From Acestrorhynchus altus (taxonomy: Eukaryota; Chordata; Actinopteri; Characiformes; Acestrorhynchidae), in assembly GCA_034509495.1 (NCBI GenBank), contig CM067513.1, forward strand, positions 23,015,990 to 23,079,989: a stretch of 64,000 bases of DNA, written 5' to 3'. The position numbers and the translations under genes were made by a program. The notes beneath the pieces were generated by a model, which did no database searches, was not told the DNA's origin, and saw nothing but the letters and a program-made list of their open reading frames with translations. Below are positions 57,601 to 63,480 of this stretch, in pieces; position 1 is the first letter of the stretch; every line of letters begins with the position of its first letter.

Positions 57601-58452
57601 GTATTGCCACAGAATATTTTTTTATAATTATAAGTTTATTGGCATCACTTATCATACATTTTTATTTTTGAAATTATCTGGAAAAAAATAATAATAATAA
57701 AATAGACATTTTTTTTGTTATAGGCAGTGGTCCAAGCTCTGGAGACATCTCAGAAGTAGTGAGCACAAGAGTGATGATCTTCTCTTCTTTTCGTGAGAGT
57801 GTTCAGGAAATTGCAGAGATGCTTAACCGACACAAGCCACTGATCAGGGTTGTGACTTTTATGGGGCAGGCGTCGGCACGGAAGGGGGTTAGAGGGTTTA
57901 GTCAGAAGGAGCAGCTTGAGGTAAAAACACTAGTCATGGTAACTCTGTGTAACTATGTATAATGCAGCCCAAAATAATTTTTTAACTTGACTTTTCTTCT
58001 GGTGGGAAATGGCATAAGCAAGTGACAAAAGGTGGTACGACATTGTGCTATAGATGAAACAGTTAAATTTCTATGTTTGTTTTTAATTTTCTGTGAAAAT
58101 GCCATGTCCAGAACTTTTACAGTAATTAATGGTAAATCGTTTATTTGCCATCAAAGTAATAAAACAAGCATGTGGTTAGAAATGATCTAGACCCTTATAA
58201 CAATCAAAAACCTAATATTGCATTAACATGTGCTTGTGCACGTAGGTAGTACGGAGGTTCCAAGATGGCAGCTTTAACACAATGGTGTCAACCTGTGTGG
58301 GTGAGGAGGGGCTTGACATTGGGGAAGTAGACCTCATCATCTGCTTTGATGCTCAGAAGAGTCCCATCCGTCTGGTCCAGCGTATGGGTCGTACAGGGCG
58401 CCATAGGCAGGGACGTATAGTGATCATACTGGCAGAAGGGAGAGAAGAGCGG
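23852..58452 (+). CDS. fancm: FANCM DNA translocase, exons 1-10 (residues 1-563; gene continues beyond window)
   Basis: FANCM is an ATP-driven branch-migration translocase of the SF2/XPF family; it anchors the Fanconi anaemia core complex to stalled forks in the nucleus. Coding exons: 23852-24278, 24514-24686, 24791-24868, 25600-25758, 55936-56067, 56253-56382, 57200-57292, 57388-57480, 57724-57920, 58246-58452. All introns are GT-AG and all phases join without a stop, giving 563 codons. Motifs: Walker A LPTGLGKT (84-91), APTKPLV (114-120), IDEAH (186-190), LSATPG (217-222), MIFSSFRESVQEIAEML in lobe 2, STCVGEEGLDIGE (509-521) and QRMGRTGR (539-546). The sequence closely follows vertebrate FANCM throughout. 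The start ATG at 23852 is the first in frame; the N-terminus up to about residue 55 is variable in the family. Exons after 10 (MM1/MM2, C-terminal nuclease-like fold) are not in the window. Confidence 0.95.
24514..24686 (+). CDS. fancm: fancm exon 2
   Basis: Acceptor TTTAG|GCAGCA, donor TCAG|GTATTT. Residues 143-200 with RVFFLTPQVMMNDLSR and the DEAH box (MVIDEAHKALGN). Confidence 0.95.
24791..24868 (+). CDS. fancm: fancm exon 3
   Basis: Acceptor CCTTTAG|GTTGTT, donor TTAAG|GTGTGC. Residues 201-226, phase 0 at both ends; carries motif III (LALSATPGGDIK). Confidence 0.95.
25600..25758 (+). CDS. fancm: fancm exon 4
   Basis: Acceptor TTTTCAG|GCTGTG, donor TACAG|GTAGGA. Residues 227-279 (IELRSEESPDI, KIVVPLGESLTEFQTRYLQ), the start of the helicase insert. 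Followed by the 30-kb intron 4. Confidence 0.95.
25868..26600 (-). mobile_element. L2-type LINE, 3' end only (in fancm intron 4)
   Basis: Inverted 3' tail (CAAATCAAAATTAATTTGTA, GAGCAGCTTTAC, ACCAGGCTCACAAGG) followed by 3'UTR-like sequence that runs parallel to 59710-60550. Strongly 5'-truncated; no protein-coding part left. Confidence 0.75.
26955..28517 (-). mobile_element. Tc1/mariner-type DNA transposon, decayed, left end missing
   Basis: The minus strand at 27336-26968 reads a DDE-type transposase C-terminus: FQEDNVKPHSARVTTAWL, DWLACSADLSHTENV and RPRTVEQLKLYIKQEW, where the D and E residues of the catalytic triad are kept in part. The right side ends in GGGATGTG/TTGGAATTGGAGTTGTA near 28517. 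The equivalent end is missing on the left. A small foreign transposon splits it at 27357-27530. Confidence 0.75.
27357..27530 (+). mobile_element. 174-bp MITE with perfect terminal inverted repeats
   Basis: Begins CCGTATTTTCCGGACTATAA and ends with its exact inverse, flanked by TA on both sides (27355-27356 and 27531-27532). It sits inside the Tc1-type element at 26955-28517. No coding capacity. Confidence 0.88.
28518..31280. other. Intron 4 stretch: old repeats, no gene
   Basis: No exon with a known domain seen. At about 29170-29620 there is an old repeat (GGGTACATGTCTGTAAAGC, AAATGTAGCTGCATGC) with relatives at 51.2 kb and 52.8 kb. A (TTCTA)n pentanucleotide run lies at 29646-29674. The rest is unassigned. 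Confidence 0.4.
31290..31870 (-). pseudogene. Decayed coding stretch of unknown identity
   Basis: On the minus strand three stretches look protein-like although they lie in different frames: IPLDGANLDKLSKQFKPRKE followed by LGRYWPYAYEKESL (31860-31720), VHDLKRGWKAFVDWI (about 31625-31560), and RSDGHHFGQVVDSLQIDLRQ with WGDLMNELQLYFDLEWMRR (about 31475-31325). Stops and frame changes separate them. It may be a dead transposon-borne or host gene; I do not recognise the family. Confidence 0.4.
32049..32710 (-). mobile_element. Internally deleted DNA transposon (Tc1/mariner-like)
   Basis: Left side (GAGGCTCAGTATTGTGTGTG, GGCATGGTCCTGATGAGGTG, CATGATGTCCCAGATGTG) and right side (GATGTGCCATCCTGAAGGAG, GTGTTTAAGTGTTCCCTTTA) are the two flanks of a common fish transposon whose transposase is read on the minus strand; most of the transposase between about 32320 and 32360 is missing. 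Superfamily is assigned from memory of the repeat, not from a preserved catalytic domain. Confidence 0.55.
32711..36705. other. Intron 4 stretch: no gene seen
   Basis: AT-rich sequence without a recognised exon or transposon end. Holds a 37-bp T-run at 33961-33997, a T-run at 35627-35646, and a long perfect hairpin at 34546-34599 (own entry). Confidence 0.4.
34546..34599. repeat. Perfect 19-bp inverted repeat with 16-bp loop
   Basis: TGTACACCACATGGTTTAA at 34546-34564 is followed, after 16 bases, by its exact reverse complement at 34581-34599. No other similar sequence was noticed in the window. Confidence 0.9.
36706..37549 (+). mobile_element. Tc1/mariner DNA transposon, internally deleted
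   Basis: Ends are inverted repeats: TACAGTGCATGCGGAAAGTA at the left and, inverted at the right, TACAGTGCATCCAGAAACTA, continuing TTCACAGTGCTT. On the plus strand a transposase end is still readable (LERLCKEEWEKLPKT near 37200-37245). A relative in the opposite orientation lies at 58651-59702. Confidence 0.8.
38022..38193 (-). CDS. SOUL-family gene exon 5 (last coding)
   Basis: Acceptor TTTCCAG|GTCCTT; TGA at 38022-38024. Codes SFTGATNEATIISEINAMAE, SDSFIVAGYTNPAATNRQ and NEIWFLQRP, the characteristic C-terminus of SOUL proteins. Confidence 0.92.
38022..48912 (-). CDS. SOUL/heme-binding-protein family protein, five exons, nested antisense in fancm intron 4
   Basis: Coding exons on the minus strand: 48912-48666, 40258-40164, 38815-38674, 38569-38386, 38193-38022, giving 840 nt (279 codons plus stop). 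All introns are GT-AG and phases fit exactly. Residues about 115-279 form a SOUL (HEBP) domain: SGDVFYEKRHYEKAYWAC, YEQSICYGFMRIMRYIC, RYLGMTIPIVTVVH, VTVAYYLPSNHQAQPP, IVIEQWPATIVYTRSF, and the family-typical end FIVAGYTNPAATNRQNEIWF. SOUL proteins bind haem or other tetrapyrroles or act in the cytosol and mitochondria; the role of this branch is not known to me. Exon 1 adds an acidic, disordered leader (LEELESFSEDQLLDSGNG, EEGEMMENEDPLLHYWQ). Start could be Met1 or Met31 (MITLEELE). It most resembles the fish soul genes; the exact paralogue is uncertain. Confidence 0.85.
38386..38569 (-). CDS. SOUL-family gene exon 4
   Basis: Acceptor ATTATAG|ACAGAT, donor CACACG|GTAAGT. Codes the middle of the domain, with MTIPIVTVVHTDE, VTVAYYLPSNHQAQPPQP and EQWPATIVYTR. 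Confidence 0.92.
38674..38815 (-). CDS. SOUL-family gene exon 3
   Basis: Acceptor TTTTTAG|AGTGGA, donor TCATTAG|GTGAAT. Start of the SOUL domain: SGDVFYEKRHYEKAYW and YEQSICYGFMRIMRYICQQN. Confidence 0.9.
39010..39480 (-). mobile_element. Tc1-type transposon remnant between SOUL-gene exons 2 and 3
   Basis: Reads, inverted, as the middle of a Tc1 transposase gene (TGCACTGCAGGATTTTAATC, ATTGAGCCAACAGTTGTTGC); the same blocks occur in the fuller copy at 62215-62935. No end repeats recognised. Confidence 0.6.
40164..40258 (-). CDS. SOUL-family gene exon 2
   Basis: Acceptor TTTCACAG|ACATGG, donor GAGAAG|GTATGT. Codes DMAEPIQQITTNNNGTHPRE and on to VPYTFVSCKEK. Its internal Met could serve as a start of a shorter isoform beginning in this exon. 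Confidence 0.85.
40325..41350 (+). mobile_element. Tc1 DNA transposon with decayed transposase
   Basis: The frame 40691-40831 encodes the N-terminal helix-turn-helix of a Tc1 transposase (MKSKEHTRQVRSKVVEKF, KKISQALNISQSTVQSII). The catalytic part at 40938-41215 still shows DNDPKHEARATMEWI, SPDLNPIENL and EEWAKISV but contains stops, and the section between is deleted. The ends GGCTGGCAAAAGGCTTCATA and, inverted at the right, GGGCTTGCAAAAGTATTCAT are related inverted repeats. Confidence 0.8.
41424..42433. mobile_element. Non-autonomous hAT-type element, 1.0 kb
   Basis: Left end TAGGGGTGGGCAATATGGCA; right end inverted TAGGGGTGTGCAATATGACA. Flanks TGCAATGC (41416-41423) and TGCAACGC (42434-42441) form an 8-bp target duplication with one change, the mark of hAT transposition. 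No transposase frame is left. Confidence 0.8.
43040..43130 (+). mobile_element. Retroelement 3'-tail fragment
   Basis: T-run, then TTGTATTTTGTTCAGTGTCC, TCGAGTGTTGA and AAATAAAAC with a following (ATT)n. The first part matches the end of the unclassified insert at 20700-20745. Confidence 0.5.
43360..44481. mobile_element. Non-autonomous hAT-type element, 1.1 kb
   Basis: Ends TAGGGATGTGA and its inverse TCACATCCCTA; perfect 8-bp target duplication TTAAACAG at 43352-43359 and 44482-44489. Inside, 43500-43930 looks like a separate GC-richer repeat (CAGTCAGAGACAGGGAGAG). No transposase seen. Confidence 0.82.
45103..45165 (-). mobile_element. L2 LINE 3'-tail fragment
   Basis: CTTACATTTAAGGCATTTGA and GCTCTTATCCAGAGCGACTT match the 3' end of the L2 at 1221-1290 and 52044-52110. 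Only the tail is present. Confidence 0.65.
45650..45935 (+). mobile_element. Tc1 transposase remnant
   Basis: Readable catalytic fragments: LQDNDPH and, further on, NSIENMWRDLRTVVRRH, separated by stops. The surrounding 44.7-46.3 kb may be the rest of the element, but no end repeats could be set. Confidence 0.55.
46390..46760. repeat. Cluster of TTATTACATTATG-type motifs
   Basis: The 10-13-bp word TTATTACATTA(TGA) or its inverse TCATAATGTAATAA occurs at least seven times here and again at 43190-43340 and 45940. It is self-overlapping and partly palindromic. Nature unknown; possibly an old transposon remnant. Confidence 0.4.
46861..48400. other. Intron stretch without recognised gene
   Basis: No exon found. 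Loosely repeated TTAGG/GGTTAGGGTT words occur at 47365-47520. At 47968-47990 ATATCGCCCACCCCTCA resembles the end of the hAT-type element at 42433, without a matching partner end. Confidence 0.35.
48666..48912 (-). CDS. SOUL-family gene exon 1
   Basis: Codes residues 1-82 plus one base; donor CGAGAG|GTAAAC. GC-rich, Gly/Ser-rich first 30 residues, then the acidic leader ending HYWQGVGRGHRVEVPR. Joined to exon 2 it forms the codon G|AC (Asp) before an in-frame MAEPIQQ. Confidence 0.75.
48913..49210 (-). promoter_or_regulatory. CpG-rich 5' region of the SOUL-family gene
   Basis: GC and CpG content rise sharply across 48660-49210 (ACGCTCGG, CCGTCCGGCC, GCGCAGCGTGACG) inside an otherwise AT-rich 30-kb intron, directly upstream of exon 1. 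This fits an independent promoter. A TGACGT-like CRE half/full site (GATGACGTGAC) lies at about 49207-49217. Confidence 0.5.
49428..49955 (-). mobile_element. Tc1/mariner-type deletion derivative with near-perfect terminal repeats
   Basis: Both ends carry CAGGGGTTGGACAATGAAAC inverted, extending to about 31 bp with one mismatch; flanked by TA (49426-49427 and 49956-49957). The minus strand still encodes a transposase helix-turn-helix start: IPEFKRGQIVGACLAGASVT, VSRVTASCVMSAYHQ, KRKLSERDVRVLTQIV. The catalytic domain is deleted. It lies about 500 bp upstream of the SOUL-gene exon 1. Confidence 0.85.
49970..50980. other. Intron stretch without recognised features
   Basis: AT-rich, no exon or repeat end recognised. 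Confidence 0.4.
50985..51095. repeat. Left arm of a widely spaced inverted repeat
   Basis: Holds CAGAGCTATATGGTTCTTGA, TTTTTTGTAG and GGGTGGGAGATATGGA in this order; the same order is found inverted at 53690-53815. Similar to an old fish repeat continuing to about 51480 (ATATAGCTGCAAGTGG, GGGCCCAAGCACACA). Confidence 0.6.
52040..52531 (-). mobile_element. L2-clade LINE, 5'-truncated, C-terminal codons and 3' end
   Basis: The open minus-strand frame 52531-52199 ends an L2 reverse-transcriptase protein: FKTLMLTYKAKNGPAPPYMM, KHASRLFSVLAPKWWNELPL, SLTVFKRRLKTHLFQEYL. The tail at 52044-52110 has the ATTTACATTT repeats. The frame is intact over 110 codons, so this copy is younger than the split one at 1.2-17.5 kb, for which it serves as a guide. 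Confidence 0.85.
53690..53815. repeat. Right arm of the widely spaced inverted repeat
   Basis: Inverted relative of 50985-51095 (TCAAGAACCATATAGCTCTG, TCCATATCTCCCACCC). Confidence 0.6.
54238..54605 (+). repeat. Three diverged tandem units of 130-141 bp
   Basis: Units start at about 54238 (GCGCTGGTGAAAGCC), 54368 (GCACTGGTGATCGCC) and 54509 (GCACTGGTGATGGCC). Each continues with TCTCTAA and TGTTG/GGTGGA, and units 2 and 3 share GGGAAAATCATGAGAAA. Non-coding. Confidence 0.7.
54605..54692 (+). repeat. (GTAT)n/(TA)n/(CA)n compound microsatellite
   Basis: TATGTATGTATGTG, then about 45 bp of TA repeat, then ACACACACAC. Confidence 0.95.
55050..55490 (+). mobile_element. L2-type LINE 3' end with another LINE tail inside
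   Basis: GACCAGAGGAGGATGGGTCC, GAGCCTGGTTCCTCCCAAGG and, after an interruption, CACTATACAAATAAATTTTG match the 3' end at 21600-21858. The interrupting 55256-55447 ends CAAGGGATCAATAAAGTTCA with (TCTAA)n, the tail of a Rex-type LINE. It lies just upstream of fancm exon 5. Confidence 0.7.
55936..56067 (+). CDS. fancm: fancm exon 5
   Basis: Acceptor AGAAG|GTTCTG after a T-rich run, donor TTATG|GTACTG. Residues 280-323 (RTLTKYQLILAREQFRCNPP). An alternative acceptor 3 bases upstream (GAG|AAG) would add one Lys; family length favours the one chosen. Confidence 0.93.
56253..56382 (+). CDS. fancm: fancm exon 6
   Basis: Acceptor TGACAG|GGAGCA, donor TAAAG|GTGCCA. Residues 324-366 (EGDFSLCISLYHGYELL, GIRSLFLFL), part of the insert domain that contacts FAAP24/MHF-side partners in the family. 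Confidence 0.93.
56629..57148. mobile_element. Non-coding mariner-like element in fancm intron 6
   Basis: Left end CAGTACATTCATGTGAAAAT and right end, inverted, CAGTGATGTGAAAAAGTTAG are related inverted repeats flanked by TA. 520 bp, no coding capacity. Confidence 0.65.
57200..57292 (+). CDS. fancm: fancm exon 7
   Basis: Acceptor TTTCAG|AATTAT, donor TAAAG|GTAGTA. Residues 367-397 (SRTRNELQ, LYKEMETMF). Confidence 0.9.
57388..57480 (+). CDS. fancm: fancm exon 8
   Basis: Acceptor TTTTAG|GCCCTG, donor CTCAG|GTAAAC. Residues 398-428 (YSHPKLQKLDEVVLQHF), a strongly conserved block that opens the second RecA-like lobe. Confidence 0.93.
57724..57920 (+). CDS. fancm: fancm exon 9
   Basis: Acceptor TTATAG|GCAGTG, donor TTGAG|GTAAAA. 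Residues 429-494: a short variable Ser/Gly-rich start, then RVMIFSSFRESVQEIAEML and KEQLE. Motif IV of lobe 2. Confidence 0.94.
58246..58452 (+). CDS. fancm: fancm exon 10
   Basis: Acceptor ACGTAG|GTAGTA, donor GCGG|GTGAGC. Residues 495-563 with motif V (STCVGEEGLDIGE) and the arginine-finger motif VI (QRMGRTGR). I searched by eye to 64000 for the next exon (family sequence starting Ile/Thr-Tyr-Asn-Gln) and did not find it. Confidence 0.95.
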
Positions 58453-58650
58453 GTGAGCAGTTCTTTTTTTGTACAGTATTGATCACTTTGCAAATTTTAA
58501 TTTGATAATTTATTAGACCAGTTAATGTATCTGTGATTAAAATACATTTTGGCCATACCACCCAGCATTACTTTGGGACAGCATGACTGTATATTGTGGT
58601 ATTTTTTCTTTGCATTGTAGGGATATAAACAAGTTTGCAGCTTGCAACAT

Positions 58651-59702
58651 ATTGTGCATTCCAGAAACTATTCACAATGCTTTACCTTTTGCATATTTTA
58701 TGTTAGTCTTAATACAAAATTGATTCAATTCATTTTTCCCATTAAACTTCTACACATGATATGATGAGACATACAATACAATGGTAAGAAAAAATAGTTT
58801 GAAATCTTTGCAGATGTATTATAAATAAAACAAAAAAACACAACATGTATTTAAGCCTAATACTTTGTTGAAGCACCTTTGGCAGCAATTACAGCTTCAA
58901 GTCTTTTTGAGTCAAGTTTGGCACAGCTGTTTTTGGGAAGTTTCTCCTGTTCTTCTTTGCAGAACCTCTCATGCTCCATCAGATTGTTGTGGGAGCATCG
59001 ATGCGAAGCCATTTTTAGATATCTCCAGAGATGTTTAATCGGGGTCTAGTCTGAGTTCTGGCTGGGCCACTCAAGGACATTCACAGAGTTGTCCTGAAGC
59101 CACTCCTTTGTTATCTTGGCTGTGTGCATAGGGTCATTGTCCTGTTGAAAGATATAAAACTTTTGGCAAACCCCAGACAGGTTTCATGCCCTTTACTGAG
59201 GAGTGGCTTCCATCTGGCCTGCGTTAGTTGAGTGATGCAGAAATAATTCTCTTTCTGGAAGGATCTTCAAAGTTGGAGCTGTCAAAATGACCATTGGGTT
59301 CTGGGTCATCTCCATGACTAAGGCCCTTCAACCACGGTCACTCAGTTTGGCCAGGCACCCAGCTCTAGAAAGAGTCCCAGGGGTTCCAAACGTCCTCCAT
59401 TTATGGATGATGGAGGCCACTGTGCTAATTGGAACCTTCCATGCAGCAGACAAGTTTCTGGATCCTTCCCCAGGCCTGTGTCTGAGGTCTACAGACTTGC
59501 TCTGACATGCACTGTCTACTATAGGACCTTATTGTATATAAACAGGTGTGTGCCTTTCCAAATCCTGTCCAATAAACTGACTTTACCACAGGTGTACTCC
59601 AGTCAAGCTGTAGAAACATCTGGAGGATGAACAGTGGAAACAATGTGCATCAGAGCTCAATTTTGAGTGTCATGGCCAAGGCTATGAATACTGTATGTGT
59701 GT
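58651..59702 (-). mobile_element. Tc1/mariner DNA transposon, decayed, after fancm exon 10
   Basis: Same family as 36706-37549, opposite orientation and longer. The minus strand gives the transposase end (AKLDSKRLEAVIAAKGAST-like, near 58900) and start (near 59600-59480), with stops throughout. The left end TGTGCATTCCAGAAACTATT is recognisable as a family terminal repeat. Confidence 0.7.
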
Positions 59703-59704
59703 CT

Positions 59705-62165
59705 GTGTGTCAATCAATCAAAATTTATTTTTATAGCGCTCTTCACAACTGAAGTTGTCACAGAGCAGCTTCACAGAAATAAAATTAATAAATAAGTAAA
59801 TAAGAAAGGTTAAAACAGAAACAAAGTATAGATGACAGATCCCCTAGTGAGCAAGCCACATGGCGACAGTGGCAAGGAAAAACTCGCTCAGCTGGAGGAA
59901 GAAACCTTGGGAGGAACCAGGCTCACAAGGGGAGGACCCATCCTCCTCTGGTCAAACTACTTATACATAGTTGGGGGACACTGGACCCCTGCATCTCTGT
60001 TCTATTACTCGGGTACTGAAGTAATGTTAAATCTCTGGTGGACATAATATTAACAGTAGATTTCTACAGTTTGTGATGGTGGGTGAGCAGCTAGTCCACG
60101 GCAGGGTGGGAAACTAGTCCAGGTCCATTAGGTGGAAGGTGGAGAGCCAATTTAGACATGTATCAGGGGAGCTTGGAGTCCTTCTCAGATGCGGCAGAAG
60201 AGCTTGAGGTTAGGACCTAATCAGTTCTGGCTGGTGGGTCATCGTTAACTCAGAAAAGATACAGAGATGAATGAGTTTGAAATTTAAAAAGAGAACAGAG
60301 AATGTAAACATTACCAGAGTTTGGCGAGTGACTCTGGCAGATCTGACTATAACAGCGTAACTAAGGAGAGAACCAGAAGGTAACAAACATGGGAGCATCC
60401 TGGAACATTGGCGTCTAACTGCTCCTCCGTCACAAACCAGAGTGATCGCGAGAAGGAGTCAGATGGCAGCACCAACATCCCAGTTTACCATAAATCCCTA
60501 TGTCCATGAACCCCTGGATCTGCAGCCTGTAACTAAGCTAAGACATTAACAAATGCTACACTGAACAAGTAAGTTTTCAGCCTAGACTTGAAGACTGAGA
60601 CAGTGTCTGAGTCCCAAACATTATCTGGAAGGTTACTCCAGAACTGGGGGGCATTGTGAGAAAAGGCTCTTCCCCCTGCTGAAGCCTTCTGAATTCTGGG
60701 AACTAATAGGAAGCCAGCACCCAGTGATCTGAGTGATCATGGTGGCTCATAAAGGTAAATTAGATCCTGTAAGTATTGAGGAGCGAGCCCGTGTAGGGCT
60801 TTATATGTAAGTAAAAGAATTTTGTATTCAATTCAGAATTTAACCAGAAGCCAGTGCAGTGCTGATAGTATTGGACTGATGTGGTCAAATTTTCTAGTTT
60901 TAGTTAAGACCCTGGCTGAAGCATTTTGAACTAACTGAAGTCTGTTTAGGTTCCTGCTTGAACAACCTGACAATAGTGCATTGCAGTAATCTAACCTTGA
61001 GGTAATAAAAGCATGCACCAGTTTTTCAGCAGTGTGCAAGGGTAGGGCGTCTCTTAACTTGGAAATATTACGAAGATGGAGAAAAGCAGTCCTAGTAATA
61101 TTACCTATGTGTTGGTCAAATGATAAATCTCAATCAATTATGACGTCAAGTTTTTGGCTACTGAACTAGGTATAACTGAGAAATCAGCCAGATTTAGCAT
61201 CAAGTCAAATAATTTATTTCTTGCAATTTTAGGACCCAAAAGGAGGACCTCTGTTTTGTTACTATTTAGAAGGAGGAAGTTATGCCCCATCCAAGATTTT
61301 ATGTCTTTTATACAGTCTTCCATTTTCTTTAATCTAGTTTTATCATCAGGTTTGGCTGATATATACAATTTAGTATCATCTGCATAAAAGTGGAAATTAA
61401 TGCCATGTCTGTTTATTACTGTGCCAAGGGGTACCATGTAAAGAGTGAACAGTAGTGGTCCTAAAATAGAGCCTTGTGGGATTCCATGTCTCATTTCAGT
61501 GTGATTGGAAGACGCATCCTTTACATTTACAAATTGAAACCGATCAGTTAGGTAAGATCTGAACCACGAGAGGGCTGTCTTGAGCTGTTTTGTAATCTTT
61601 CTAGGAGGATAGTGTGATCTGTTGTATCAAATGCTGCACTTAAATCTAGCAGCACAAGCAGGGATACACAGCCTTGCTCAGAGGCAAGAAGGAGATCATT
61701 TGTAATCCTAACTAGGGCTGTCTCAGTACTATGATGAAGCCTGAATCCAGATTGGAATCTTTCATATATGTGATTCTTGTGCAGGTATCTGCACAGTTGT
61801 TGGGCCACTGCTTTTTCTAAAATCTTAGATATAAATGGTAGATTAGAAATAGGTCTGTAATTATCAAAGTACACTCTGATCCAGATTTGCTTTCTTGAGC
61901 AGTGGTTTAATGACTGCTACTTTAAAAGCTTTAGGTATGTAACCTAAACTAAGAGAGCTTTGATTATAGCTGGCAGCACGTCTTTAAGTAGGTTTGATGG
62001 GATTGCATCTAAACAGCAGGTGGCAGAATTTGAGGAGTAAATAATTGTCTCTAATTCTGACTGTGGAAGTGGGTGAAAGGTTTCCAACTTTTCTTCTTGA
62101 TCTATATTTTGTTCTATATCAGCCAGATATATATCAGTGTGTGTCTGTGTCAGCACAGCAGTCAC
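59705..62165 (-). mobile_element. L2-type LINE, 2.5 kb, 5'-truncated, reverse transcriptase broken
   Basis: Minus-strand frames follow in order: 62165-61944 (CCLDAIPSNLLKDVLPAI), 61874-61548 (FDNYRPISNLPFISKILEKA, FQSGFRLHHSTETALVRI, LLVLLDLSAAFDT), 61494-61138 (GIPQGSILGPLLFTLYM and the catalytic YADD at 61375-61386, KTEVLLLGPK) and 61039-60833 (KLVHAFITSRLDYCNALLSG). This is a complete L2-clade reverse transcriptase apart from frameshifts and a few stops. The endonuclease is missing. The 3'UTR of about 1.1 kb ends at 59705-59780 with the usual tail. Confidence 0.87.
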
Positions 62166-62214
62166 ATGTTTTTTGTAGTTGATGATGAGGTTTGTGCATG
62201 TGTCATGAGGAATT

Positions 62215-62935
62215 TTAGTCCACTCCTTGTTGCAGGTTAACTCTAAATTATTAAAATTTTGAGGCTGTCACTTGGCAACTTGGGAGCTTCAGCTTTCTCC
62301 ATAGGTTTTCTATGGGATTAAGGTCTGGAGACTGCCTAGGCCACTCCATGTCCTTCATTTTGAACATTCCTTTGTTGCCTTGGCTGTATGTTTTGGGTTA
62401 TTGTCATGCTGGAAGACCTAGCCACAACCCATTTTTAATGTCCTGGCGGATGGAAGGAGATTGTCACTCAGGATTTTTTGATACATGGCTCCATTCATTC
62501 TTCCTGTCCTGTGCCCTTAGCAGAGAAACACCCCCAAAACACGTTTCCACCTCCATGCTTAACTGTGCTCTTTGGATCATAGTCAGCATTTCTCTTCCTC
62601 CAAACATGGCAGGTTGAGTTCATGCCAAAGAGCTAATTTCTTTTCTCATCTGACCACAGCACCTTCTCCCAATCACTCTCAGAATCATCCAGGTGTTCAT
62701 TGGCAAACTTTAGATGGGCCTGCACATGTGCCTTCTTGAGCAGGGGGACCTTGTGGGCACTGCAGGATTTTAATCCATTACGGCGTAATGTGTTACCAAT
62801 GGTTTTCTTAGTCACTGTGGTCCCAGCTGCCTTGAGATCATTAACAAGTTACCCCTGGTTTTAGCCTGATATCTCACCTTCCTCATGATCACCCAGCATC
62901 TTAATTTGTAGCCTATTCCAGCCATTGTGAAAATT
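62215..62935 (-). mobile_element. Tc1 DNA transposon, decayed transposase
   Basis: The minus-strand stretch 62815-62633 encodes KTIGNTLRRNGLKSCSAHKV, AHLKFANEHLDD and WEKVLWSDEKRN, the second half of the Tc1 DNA-binding domain up to the first catalytic Asp. The rest of the catalytic domain (62630-62230) is readable only in pieces. Confidence 0.75.
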
Positions 62936-62959
62936 TAAATCTTTTTATTTATTTTATCA

Positions 62960-63480
62960 TATTTATTACAAATAAATACAAAAATATAATGTACGCAATG
63001 ATTCACAGCTATGACAAATTTAACACTCAAAATTGAGTTCAGGTGCACTTTGTTTCCACTGATCATGTTTCAGATGTTTCTACAGGATTGGAGTAAACCT
63101 GTGGTAAATACAGTTGATTGGACATGATTTGGAATGGCACAAACTTGGTTTGTACTCGGACATGCACTTTCTACTATGGCACCTTATATAAATAGGCCAT
63201 GAAATAGACCTCTAAGACAGGATTGTTTTGAGACACAGATCTGGGGAAGGGAACAGAAAAATTTCTGCTGCATTGAAAGTACCAATGAGCACAGTGGCTT
63301 TCATCATCCCTAAATGTAAGAAGTTTGGAACCACCAGGACTCTTTCTAGAGCTAGCGACCCAGCCAAACTAACTCCTGAAATCTCTTTGGGGAACCAGAC
63401 TGGTCTGCACAAGATGATCATATATTCCAGGTACATGGAGCAGAAAGACTCAATTAAGTGTACATACCTTTGATCATACC
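62960..63480 (+). mobile_element. Tc1 transposon fragment, transposase N-terminus
   Basis: Plus-strand frame from 63228 reads RHRSGEGNRKISAALKVPMS, TVAFIIPKCKKFGTT and RTLSRASDPAKLT, the helix-turn-helix of a Tc1 transposase. It lies tail to tail with the preceding copy; its catalytic part is absent. Confidence 0.7.
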